From Gammaproteobacteria bacterium (GTDB taxonomy: Bacteria; Pseudomonadota; Gammaproteobacteria; UBA9214): a DNA stretch of 8,020 nucleotides. The notes beneath the pieces were generated by a model that saw only the letters and a list, made by a program, of their open reading frames with translations, was not told where the DNA came from and searched no databases. This document shows, in pieces, positions 1 through 6,179 of this stretch (the stretch's first letter is position 1; each line of letters opens with the position of its first letter). The DNA lies in assembly GCA_030632175.1 (NCBI GenBank), contig DAOVVG010000102.1:1-8020 (forward strand), written 5' to 3'. A program made the translations under genes and the position numbers.

Positions 1-1103
1 TGGCACAGCATTTCAAGCTGCGCCTTATGTTCGCCGCCCGGTTGCGGCGTAAACCGTCCGTGCAGATCAAGTCCTTCTCCACTGACATCAAATGCCGTGC
101 CGTCCGGCTGGACGATGCGCCGAATGGTCATTTCGTTAACCGTCAGGGTGCCGGTCTTGTCAGAGGCAATGTAGGTACAGGAGCCAAGCGACTCAACGGC
201 CAGCAGTCGACGAATAATGACATGCTTGTTCGCCATGCGGCGCATACCAATAGCCAGGGCAACGGTTATCGCGGCAGGCAGGCCTTCCGGGATAGCAGAT
301 ACGGCCAGCGCCACACCCAGCAGGAACACCGTAGCAAGGTCGTCGCCACGCACCACCGTAATCAGGAAGATCAGTGCCACCAGTATCAGGATGGCGTAGG
401 TGATACGCAGTGTGAATTTCTCAATACGCACCATCAGCGGCGGCTTGACTGCATCCACACCACCAACATCGGCTGCAATCCGGCCTATCTCGGTGACTGC
501 GCCGGTGGCAATCACTTCCCCTTCCCCGCGTCCCCGCATGATAACGGTCCCGGCAAAACAAACATCGGAGCGATCACCCAGCGGCGCATCATCGGCCACC
601 CTGATGCCGTCATCCTTGAGCGTCGCCATGGATTCCCCGGTAAGCATGGACTCATCAACCAGCAGTTCCTGCGCACTGGCCAGACGGAGGTCTGCCGGCA
701 CACGGTCACCGGAGGCCAGCAACACATGGTCACCGGGAACGATATCTACCGTGTTGATAACCACCGCTTTGCCGTCACGCACTACCGTTGCACGGTACGG
801 CACCATCTTCCTGAGCGCGGCGGCGGCCCGCTCTGCGGAATACTCCTGGATGGTTCCGATCAGGGCATTGATCAACAGCACCACGAAAATAAAGAAGCTG
901 TTAACGGTCTGCCCAAGGGCGTAGGAAATCACGGCCGCCGCAAACAGGACATATATAAACGGGCTTTTAAACTGGCTCAGGAAAATTCGCAGCAGGCCTG
1001 GCGGCTTGCGTTCAGGAAGCTCATTGGGTCCGGACTCAAGCAGACGTGCTGCTGCCTCGCTGGACGTTATCCCCGGACGACTCTCTGCTGCAGCGTGTTC
1101 CAT
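1..1103 (-). CDS. Cation-translocating P-type ATPase, P2A (Ca2+-ATPase-like), N-terminal part, cut by window edge
   Basis: Reading the minus strand from ATG 1103 gives an open frame of about 367 residues that leaves the window at base 1. This is an ATP-driven inner-membrane cation pump. In order I see an N-terminal cation-ATPase motif (ITSSEAAARLLESGPNEL, residues 12-29), hydrophobic M1 and M2 (about 48-64 and 68-84), the actuator-domain TGES loop (155-158), M3 (about 231-251), and M4 with the PEGLP cation-site motif (272-276, Glu273 corresponding to SERCA Glu309). The phosphorylation motif DKTGTLT starts at Asp315. The nucleotide-binding domain and M5-M10 lie outside the window. PEGLP and overall similarity point to the P2A Ca2+-type branch, but bacterial members also move Mn2+ or other ions, so the substrate is open. 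No clear Shine-Dalgarno precedes ATG 1103. The frame stays open upstream, with alternative GTG 1175 and TTG 1193 starts. The gene diverges from ppsA and shares its FNR-box region. Confidence 0.93.
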   Translation of the reverse strand, partial: MEHAAAESRPGITSSEAAARLLESGPNELPERKPPGLLRIFLSQFKSPFIYVLFAAAVISYALGQTVNSFFIFVVLLINALIGTIQEYSAERAAAALRKMVPYRATVVRDGKAVVINTVDIVPGDHVLLASGDRVPADLRLASAQELLVDESMLTGESMATLKDDGIRVADDAPLGDRSDVCFAGTVIMRGRGEGEVIATGAVTEIGRIAADVGGVDAVKPPLMVRIEKFTLRITYAILILVALIFLITVVRGDDLATVFLLGVALAVSAIPEGLPAAITVALAIGMRRMANKHVIIRRLLAVESLGSCTYIASDKTGTLTVNEMTIRRIVQPDGTAFDVSGEGLDLHGRFTPQPGGEHKAQLEMLC

Positions 1104-1179
1104 TGCTGATATGTTGACATGCCCGGAGCCCGAAGAACCAGAACTATCCAGTATTTTTACCTGACTTTTCCGCACCTTC

Positions 1180-1193
1180 TTGACAAGGATCAA
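1180..1193. promoter_or_regulatory. FNR/Anr box (9/10) in the divergent ATPase-ppsA region
   Basis: TTGACAAGGATCAA matches the FNR/Anr consensus TTGAT-N4-ATCAA at nine of ten specified bases. Its centre is 1186.5. If it acts from the class II position (-41.5) on ppsA, transcription would start near 1228. An extended -10-like element (TGc then AATGAT, 1212-1220) lies at about the right place. In the other direction the same geometry gives a start near 1145 for the ATPase, with only a weak -10 candidate (AATACT, 1155-1150 on the minus strand). The site overlaps a TTG codon at 1180 that would otherwise be the longest start for ppsA. The match is seen directly; regulation is inferred. Confidence 0.68.
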
Positions 1194-1211
1194 CCGCCGG
1201 CCTGCTGAAAG

Positions 1212-1220
1212 TGCAATGAT
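1212..1220 (+). promoter_or_regulatory. Putative extended -10 element of ppsA
   Basis: TGc followed by AATGAT (4/6 to TATAAT) ends about 8 bases before the start predicted from an FNR box at -41.5. It overlaps ATG 1216, which argues that this ATG is not the ppsA initiation codon. This is a pattern match supported by spacing only. Confidence 0.4.
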
Positions 1221-1251
1221 TCCTTCTCAGTCACAGCGTGCGCCAGATTCT

Positions 1252-3663
1252 ATGACAGACTACCGTTACATCAAGGCCTTTGCCGAACTGGGCATCGGCG
1301 ACGTTGCCATCGTCGGCGGCAAGAATGCCTCGCTGGGTGAAATGTACAGCGAACTGTCCGACAAGGGCATCCGCGTGCCTGACGGCTTTGCGGTCACGGC
1401 AGACGCCTATCGTGAATACCTGCACCACAATGAGCTGGATGAGCGCATTGCTGCCGCGCTTGCCACACTTGATACCGGTGATACAGAGGCACTGGCCAGC
1501 ACCGCTGCGCGCATTCGCGCCTGGATCAGCGGTGGCAGTTTCCCCGACGCCATCGCAGATGAAATCAGTGCCGCCTACCGGGAACTGGAACAGCAATACG
1601 ACAGCGAGCTGGACGTCGCCGTGCGCAGCTCCGCCACCGCGGAAGACCTGCCGGATGCATCCTTTGCCGGGCAGCAGGAAACCTATCTGCATATTCGCGG
1701 CATCGACAACCTGCTGCAAACCTGCAAACAGGTACTGGCCTCGCTGTTTACCGATCGCGCCATCTCCTACCGGGTCGACCAGGGCTTCGATCACATGAGC
1801 GTGGCGCTGTCTATCGGGGTGCAGAAGATGGTGCGCTCTGACAAGGGCGCTGCCGGGGTCATGTTTACCCTGGACACGGAAAGCGGTTTCCGTGATGTGG
1901 TCCTGGTTACAGCCGCTTACGGTCTCGGTGAAAACGTCGTTGGTGGCGCTGTCAACCCGGACGAATTCCTGGTCTACAAGCCCGCGCTGGAGCAGGGGTA
2001 CTCACCCATTCTGCAGCGGCGTCTGGGTGATAAAAAACTCAAGATGATCTACGCGGCAGATACCGTCACCGGGCCGTCCACCCGTAATGTCGAGGTTCAC
2101 CCGGATGCACAACAGCAGTTCGCCATCTCCGACGAGGAAGTGTTGCAACTTGCACGCATGGCGATCGCCATAGAAAAGCACTATACACAGAAGGCCGGAC
2201 AGGCCAGACCGATGGACATAGAGTGGGCGCGCGATGGCGCCGACGGTGACTTGTATATTGTCCAGGCACGTCCGGAAACCGTGTATGCAGGCAGCAAGGT
2301 GCTGCAGCAGAAAACCTGGCAACTGGGTTCAGGAGGCAGCGTCATTACCCGGGGTCGCAGCATTGGCAGGAAAATCGGCAGCGGGCCGGCACGCATTATT
2401 CTTGAAGCAACACAGATGCACGAACTACAGGCAGGCGAAGTGCTGGTCACGGACATCACCGATCCTGACTGGGAACCTATAATGAAGAAAGCAGCCGCGA
2501 TTGTGACCAACCGCGGCGGTCGCGTGTGTCACGCGGCAATCATTGCACGCGAACTGGGTATCCCCGCCGTGGTCGGCACAAATGATGCCACCCGCCTGAT
2601 ACGTGACGGGCAAACGGTCACCGTATCCTGCGCCGAAGGCGATGAAGGCTTTGTCTATGAAGGAGAGCTACCCTTTGAGGTCATACAGCAGGATATCGAA
2701 CCGCCTGCAAAAACGCAGACGAAAATACTCCTGAACATTGGCAACCCCGGACATGCATTTGAATGGTCGTCACTGCCCGCTGACGGTGTCGGGCTGGCGC
2801 GACTGGAATTCATTATTACCAACACTATCGGCATTCACCCGTCTGCGATGCTGGATCCTGATGCACAGACACCTGAAATCAGGCAGGCAATCAGCGATAC
2901 CAGCAGCGGATATGCGAATCCCCGGGAGTTTTACATTGAGCGCATGGCCGAAGGTATTGGCACCATTGCCGCCGCCTTCCACCCAAAGCCCGTGCATGTC
3001 CGCCTCAGTGATTTTAAATCCAGCGAGTATGCGGCACTGCCAGGTGGCAGCACCTATGAACCGCGCGAAGAGAACCCCATGCTCGGGCTACGGGGCGCCT
3101 CACGCTACTACTCACAGCAGTTTCGGAGATGCTTTGAGCTCGAATGTGAAGCCATTCGCAGGGTGCGTGAAACGATGGGGCTGAAAAACATCCGCCTGAT
3201 TATTCCGTTTGTACGCAGCGTGGAGGAACTGGATCACGTACTGCAAATTATGGGAGAGAACGGCTTGCAGCGGGGTGTGGACGGTTTGCAGATCCTGGTG
3301 ATGTGTGAACTACCGGCAAACGTGATACGCGCCGAAGCATTCCTGCAACGCTGCGACGGCTTCTCCATCGGCTCCAACGATCTTGCACAACTGACCCTCG
3401 GTATTGACCGGGAATCATCGCTGCTGTCGGGGTTTGACGAACGCGATGCAGCCGTGATGGAAATGATGAGGATGGCCATTACGGCCTGCAAGCAGCAGGG
3501 GAAATACGTCAGCATCTGTGGACAGGCGCCGTCCGATTTTCCGGACATGGCGGCATGGCTGGTACAGCAGGGTATCGATGCGATATCAGTAAATCATGAT
3601 TCTCTAATTTCTGTCATGCAAGGCGTGATCGCGACAGAAACCTGCCTCCACAACACGGCATAA
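1252..3663 (+). CDS. ppsA: Phosphoenolpyruvate synthase (pyruvate, water dikinase)
   Basis: PpsA converts pyruvate, ATP and water to phosphoenolpyruvate, AMP and phosphate, feeding gluconeogenesis in the cytoplasm. At 803 residues from ATG 1252 it is close to E. coli PpsA (792). The N-terminal ATP-binding domain has VGGKNASLGEM, VRSSATAEDLPDASFAGQQE (from V124) and the QARPET end motif (338-343). The phosphohistidine domain has GGRVCHAAIIARELG with catalytic His427. The C-terminal PEP/pyruvate barrel has RLSDFKS (from 584), NPMLGLRG (from 608), MCELP (684), SIGSNDLAQLTLG and catalytic Cys756 in CGQ. Val425 replaces the Thr normally found two residues before the His, the residue phosphorylated by the regulatory kinase/pyrophosphorylase PSRP (PpsR, DUF299). 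Alternative starts are TTG 1180, which lies in the FNR box, and ATG 1216, which lies in the putative -10. I prefer 1252 on promoter geometry and family length, although no good Shine-Dalgarno precedes any of the three. hemN follows 86 bases downstream. Confidence 0.95.
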   Translation: MTDYRYIKAFAELGIGDVAIVGGKNASLGEMYSELSDKGIRVPDGFAVTADAYREYLHHNELDERIAAALATLDTGDTEALASTAARIRAWISGGSFPDAIADEISAAYRELEQQYDSELDVAVRSSATAEDLPDASFAGQQETYLHIRGIDNLLQTCKQVLASLFTDRAISYRVDQGFDHMSVALSIGVQKMVRSDKGAAGVMFTLDTESGFRDVVLVTAAYGLGENVVGGAVNPDEFLVYKPALEQGYSPILQRRLGDKKLKMIYAADTVTGPSTRNVEVHPDAQQQFAISDEEVLQLARMAIAIEKHYTQKAGQARPMDIEWARDGADGDLYIVQARPETVYAGSKVLQQKTWQLGSGGSVITRGRSIGRKIGSGPARIILEATQMHELQAGEVLVTDITDPDWEPIMKKAAAIVTNRGGRVCHAAIIARELGIPAVVGTNDATRLIRDGQTVTVSCAEGDEGFVYEGELPFEVIQQDIEPPAKTQTKILLNIGNPGHAFEWSSLPADGVGLARLEFIITNTIGIHPSAMLDPDAQTPEIRQAISDTSSGYANPREFYIERMAEGIGTIAAAFHPKPVHVRLSDFKSSEYAALPGGSTYEPREENPMLGLRGASRYYSQQFRRCFELECEAIRRVRETMGLKNIRLIIPFVRSVEELDHVLQIMGENGLQRGVDGLQILVMCELPANVIRAEAFLQRCDGFSIGSNDLAQLTLGIDRESSLLSGFDERDAAVMEMMRMAITACKQQGKYVSICGQAPSDFPDMAAWLVQQGIDAISVNHDSLISVMQGVIATETCLHNTA

Positions 3664-3671
3664 CCCCGTTC

Positions 3672-3691
3672 GAGTTGATCCAAATCAACTC
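3672..3691. promoter_or_regulatory. Perfect FNR/Anr box upstream of hemN, in an extended palindrome
   Basis: Bases 3675-3688 read TTGATCCAAATCAA, a 10/10 match to TTGAT-N4-ATCAA. The symmetry extends to a perfect 8-4-8 inverted repeat (GAGTTGAT / ATCAACTC). With the centre at 3681.5, the class II position predicts transcription from about 3723. GAAAAT (3711-3716, 4/6 to TATAAT) falls exactly at -12 to -7. Anaerobic activation of hemN by FNR/Anr is known in other gammaproteobacteria, and an FNR-type regulator is encoded just downstream. The box is directly visible; its use here is strongly inferred. Confidence 0.88.
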
Positions 3692-3741
3692 TTTCTTCCT
3701 CCATCCAATGGAAAATCACACTCTGACTGAACAGAATCACC

Positions 3742-3745
3742 AGGA
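3742..3745 (+). promoter_or_regulatory. Ribosome binding site deciding the hemN start
   Basis: AGGA lies four bases before ATG 3750. The earlier in-frame ATG 3708 follows a pyrimidine-rich tract with no Shine-Dalgarno and lies upstream of the predicted transcription start. The TTG at 3675 lies inside the FNR box. This supports 3750 as the true start. Confidence 0.6.
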
Positions 3746-3749
3746 CACG

Positions 3750-5141
3750 ATGGCCCAGCAAATTGTTTTCGATGTAGATCTGATCAAACGTTATGATCGG
3801 ACGGGGCCGCGCTACACCTCCTATCCCACTGCGGCCCAGTTCCACCCGGGGATCTCGGAGGACGATTACCGCAAGTGGGCGCAACACAGCAACGAGGACC
3901 CGATCCCGCGGTCATTGTCACTGTACTTCCATATCCCGTTTTGCGACACGGTATGTTACTACTGCGCCTGCACCAAGGTTGTTACAAAAAACCATCACCG
4001 CGCCAGCGAATATCTCGACTACCTGTGCAGGGAAATCGCACTGCAGGGACAGCTGTTTGATTCAGACCGCATCGTCGAGCAGTTGCACTGGGGCGGCGGC
4101 ACACCGACCTTTCTTGATAATGACCAGATCCGCAAGCTGACAGATGTCACCTCCCGGCATTTCACCCTGCGTACCGATGACAGTGGCGAGCACTCGATCG
4201 AGATCGATCCACGCTCGGTTGATGCAGACAAACTGCGGGTGCTGCGCGAGGCAGGGTTCAACCGCATCAGTCTCGGCGTGCAGGATGTCAATCCCGAGGT
4301 ACAGAAGGCTGTCAACCGCCAGCAGAGCCTGGAACTGACGCAAAATGTTACCGAACAGGCACGTCGCCTGGGTTTCAAATCCGTCAACATGGACCTGATG
4401 TACGGTCTGCCCTACCAGACGGTCGCAAGCTTTGACCGGACGCTGGACAGCGTCATCGACATGAACCCGGACCGGATTGCCGTTTACAATTACGCGCACC
4501 TGCCGGAACGTTTCAAGCCACAACGGCGCATTAACGAGGCCACCCTGCCATCGGCTGATGAAAAACTCGCACTGCTGCAACACACCATCGAACACCTGAC
4601 GGGTGCCGGCTATGTCTACATCGGCATGGACCACTTCGCCAAACCGGATGACGAACTGGCGATCGCGCAGGAAAACGGTAGCCTGCACCGCAATTTCCAG
4701 GGCTACTCCACCCATGTGGACTGCGACCTTGTCAGCATGGGCATGTCAGCCATCGGGCATGTCTGTGACAACTACAGCCAGAATGTGCGCGACCTGGATC
4801 AATACTATGCATTACTGGATGCTGGCAGGCTGCCACTGGATCGAGGCATTGAACTGGAACCCGATGACCTGCTGCGCCGTGATGTCATCAACCACTTGAT
4901 ATGCAACTTCGTGCTGGACATCAAGGCACTGGAAAAGAAGTGGAACTTCAACTTTCACACACACTTCAGGCCCGAGCTGGAGGACCTGCAAACGATGCAG
5001 GCAGACGGTCTGTTGCTGGTGGAAGATGAAATACTGCAGGTGCTGCCAGCCGGCCGGCTGCTGGTGCGAAACATCTGCATGGTATTTGACCGCTACCTGC
5101 GCAAGGGCAGCGACCATTCACGTTTTTCCAGGGTCATCTAG
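3750..5141 (+). CDS. hemN: Oxygen-independent coproporphyrinogen III dehydrogenase (radical SAM)
   Basis: HemN oxidatively decarboxylates coproporphyrinogen III to protoporphyrinogen IX without oxygen, using S-adenosylmethionine and a [4Fe-4S] cluster. It keeps haem synthesis going under anoxia. The 463-residue product from ATG 3750 is near the E. coli length (457) and aligns throughout. It has YDRTGPRYTSYPTA near the N-terminus, then LYFHIPFC with Tyr59, and the cluster cysteines Cys65, Cys69 and Cys72 (C-x3-C-x2-C), followed by Cys74 as in HemN. Next come WGGGTPT (115-119 for GGGTP), GFNRISLGVQD, YGLPYQT, NYAHLPERF, IGMDHFAKPDDELA, HRNFQGYSTH and the C-terminal RNICMVFDRYLRKG and FSRVI. These distinguish it from HemW-like paralogues, which lack the extra Cys and the HemN C-terminus. 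A perfect FNR box lies upstream, and the convergent neighbour encodes an FNR/Anr regulator. Pseudomonas genomes also keep anr and hemN close together. Confidence 0.97.
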   Translation: MAQQIVFDVDLIKRYDRTGPRYTSYPTAAQFHPGISEDDYRKWAQHSNEDPIPRSLSLYFHIPFCDTVCYYCACTKVVTKNHHRASEYLDYLCREIALQGQLFDSDRIVEQLHWGGGTPTFLDNDQIRKLTDVTSRHFTLRTDDSGEHSIEIDPRSVDADKLRVLREAGFNRISLGVQDVNPEVQKAVNRQQSLELTQNVTEQARRLGFKSVNMDLMYGLPYQTVASFDRTLDSVIDMNPDRIAVYNYAHLPERFKPQRRINEATLPSADEKLALLQHTIEHLTGAGYVYIGMDHFAKPDDELAIAQENGSLHRNFQGYSTHVDCDLVSMGMSAIGHVCDNYSQNVRDLDQYYALLDAGRLPLDRGIELEPDDLLRRDVINHLICNFVLDIKALEKKWNFNFHTHFRPELEDLQTMQADGLLLVEDEILQVLPAGRLLVRNICMVFDRYLRKGSDHSRFSRVI

Positions 5142-5164
5142 TCCTGTATTGATCCATAGCCTCT

Positions 5165-5188
5165 GCAGGAACGGATTTCCTCCGCGAT
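5165..5188 (-). repeat. REP-like palindrome, inverted copy
   Basis: Read on the minus strand this is a diverged copy of the 24-base unit that begins ATCGCGGA and ends TCCTGC. It agrees at 20 of 24 positions with the copy at 5212-5235, which lies in the opposite orientation 23 bases away. The two can pair into a long imperfect hairpin, the arrangement called a BIME in enterobacteria. Confidence 0.7.
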
Positions 5189-5211
5189 TCTTATCACCTC
5201 AGAAAAACCAA

Positions 5212-5235
5212 ATCGCGGACGAGATCCGCTCCTAC
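5212..5235 (+). repeat. REP-like palindrome, direct copy
   Basis: The 24-base unit has the core GCGGACGAGATCCGC (five-base arms, five-base loop) followed by TCCTAC; the reverse strand begins GTAGGAGCGGA. The head-tetranucleotide-plus-hairpin layout is typical of gammaproteobacterial REP elements mobilised by RAYT (REP-associated tyrosine) transposases. No such transposase is in this window. The same core recurs at 5263, 7862, 7923 and 7984. Confidence 0.8.
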
Positions 5236-5262
5236 AAGTGTTGGGGTGTTTTCACCACCGGT

Positions 5263-5286
5263 ATCGCGGACGAGATCTGCTCCTGC
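5263..5286 (+). repeat. REP-like palindrome, second direct copy
   Basis: This copy matches the one at 5212 apart from two substitutions (core GCGGACGAGATCTGC, tail TCCTGC). The arm keeps pairing through a G-T wobble. It lies 51 bases after the previous copy and ends 21 bases before the anr stop codon, so the gap between the convergent genes hemN and anr is largely REP material. Confidence 0.78.
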
Positions 5287-5306
5287 ACCAAAATCAGGGC
5301 GCTGTG

Positions 5307-6053
5307 CTAGCGCTTGCTCCCGGCGCAGCCTTCCACCATGGCACGCAGCCTTGGCAGACCTGTCAATACGATCTGACGACGGTTGACAGTCAACAACTGG
5401 TTCTTCTGGAAATTGGCAAACAGGCGACTGACGGTCTCAATGGCCAAGCCTAGGTAATTACCGATATCCTGGCGCGACATCGGCAGATTGAACTCGGTGG
5501 GTGACAGACCCCGGGAGTGATAGCGGCTCGACATGCTAAGCAAAAAGGCCGCCAGTCGATCCTCTGCGGTGCGCTTGCCCAGCAACAGCAACATACCCTG
5601 GTCCGAACTGATCTCCTTGCTGATAACTCGCATCATCTGGCGATTGAGGCCAGGCAGGAGGTGGCACATTTCTTCCAGTCTGTCATAGGGCAGCTCACAA
5701 ACACTGGAGGTCTCCAGTACTACCGAGCTGCTCGCATAGCTGCCATCATTCATGCCATCCAGTCCGACCACTTCGCCCGGCAGGGTAAAACCGAGTACCT
5801 GCTCATCGCCATCTTCGGTGGTGCAGTAGGATTTCAGTGCACCCGAACGGACAGCAAACAGGGACTGGCCGCGGTCACCGGCACGAAAGATGTGTTGTCC
5901 TGGCTGATAGGGTTGCTGGCGCTTGACGATCTTGTCGAGCTCATCCATGTCGTCATGACTCATGCCGTGCGGCAGACACAATTCGGACAGGCTGCAGTTG
6001 CTGCAGGAGACTTTGATATCCGCAATTTTCAGTGTTCTGCTTCTGGCATGCAT
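5307..6053 (-). CDS. anr: FNR/Anr-type oxygen-sensing CRP-family transcription regulator
   Basis: This 248-residue protein is an anaerobic regulator whose [4Fe-4S] cluster is destroyed by oxygen. The expected ligands are present: Cys17, Cys20 and Cys26 (CSNCSLSELC) plus distant Cys119 in SSVCELP, matching E. coli FNR Cys20/23/29/122. Leu25 beside Cys26 and Ser21 beside Cys20 are also kept. The effector-type beta-roll covers about 45-125 and includes EDGDEQV, the loop corresponding to FNR activating region 3. A dimerisation helix follows (about 135-158). The winged helix-turn-helix (about 192-225) has ETVSRL with Glu206, Ser209 and Arg210, the residues that read TTGAT half-sites. The cysteines separate it from the cluster-free Dnr type. 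It converges on hemN and diverges from gshA. No Shine-Dalgarno is evident before ATG 6053, and no FNR box is seen at its own promoter. Called anr by resemblance; fnr is equally apt. Confidence 0.95.
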   Translation of the reverse strand: MHARSRTLKIADIKVSCSNCSLSELCLPHGMSHDDMDELDKIVKRQQPYQPGQHIFRAGDRGQSLFAVRSGALKSYCTTEDGDEQVLGFTLPGEVVGLDGMNDGSYASSSVVLETSSVCELPYDRLEEMCHLLPGLNRQMMRVISKEISSDQGMLLLLGKRTAEDRLAAFLLSMSSRYHSRGLSPTEFNLPMSRQDIGNYLGLAIETVSRLFANFQKNQLLTVNRRQIVLTGLPRLRAMVEGCAGSKR

Positions 6054-6079
6054 TCGGGATAACCGTTATTAACAATTAT

Positions 6080-6107
6080 TTTATACAAGATTACAACAAG
6101 TTATAAA
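6080..6107. promoter_or_regulatory. Symmetric overlapping promoter-like elements, anr / gshA
   Basis: On the plus strand TTTATA (6080-6085) and TATAAA (6102-6107) are separated by 16 bases. They resemble -35 (4/6) and -10 (5/6) elements for gshA. Because the two hexamers are reverse complements, the minus strand shows the identical arrangement pointing to anr, with a predicted start near 6073, about 20 bases before its ATG. The plus-strand start would be near 6114. Promoter activity is inferred from this pattern and the AT-rich, gene-free setting. Confidence 0.4.
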
Positions 6108-6115
6108 TTAATACA

Positions 6116-6126
6116 CCCCGGAGGGG
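6116..6126 (+). other. GC-rich hairpin overlapping a GGAGG motif in the gshA leader
   Basis: CCCCGGAGGGG can form a four-base-pair stem with a three-base loop at the start of the predicted gshA transcript. It contains a Shine-Dalgarno-like GGAGG (6120-6124) placed three bases before ATG 6128. The hairpin is short, so it could be incidental. Confidence 0.3.
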
Positions 6127-6168
6127 GATGACACACTATCATTCCGAGCCCGATAATCACAAGCAATC

Positions 6169-6172
6169 AGGA
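6169..6172 (+). promoter_or_regulatory. Ribosome binding site for the TTG start of gshA
   Basis: AGGA stands seven bases before TTG 6180. No in-frame ATG occurs near the conserved N-terminus, and an in-frame stop lies at 6129-6131, so this motif fixes TTG 6180 as the best start. Confidence 0.65.
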
Positions 6173-6179
6173 CATCCTG

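Noticed and set aside
868..875. TTGATCAA, resembling fused FNR half-sites
   Set aside because: The half-sites overlap without the four-base spacer, and the sequence is inside the ATPase coding region.
27..1109. A 360-codon open frame on the plus strand
   Set aside because: It lies antisense to a clear P-type ATPase frame with TGES, PEGLP and DKTGTLT motifs. Its own translation is low-complexity, rich in His, Gln, Arg and Asn, and has no recognisable domain.
1180..1185. TTGACA as a consensus sigma-70 -35 element for ppsA
   Set aside because: At 17 bases the -10 would be TGCTGA, a poor match. The same bases form half of a 9/10 FNR palindrome with a better-placed extended -10, so the FNR reading is preferred, although dual use is not excluded.
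1231..1794. A 187-codon minus-strand frame inside ppsA
   Set aside because: It is antisense to the conserved ATP-binding domain of PEP synthase. Long antisense frames are common in GC-rich genes and this one has no recognisable motif.
5149..5153. TTGAT half-site after hemN
   Set aside because: The partner half-site after four bases is AGCCT, not ATCAA, and there is no gene start it could serve on the plus strand before gshA.
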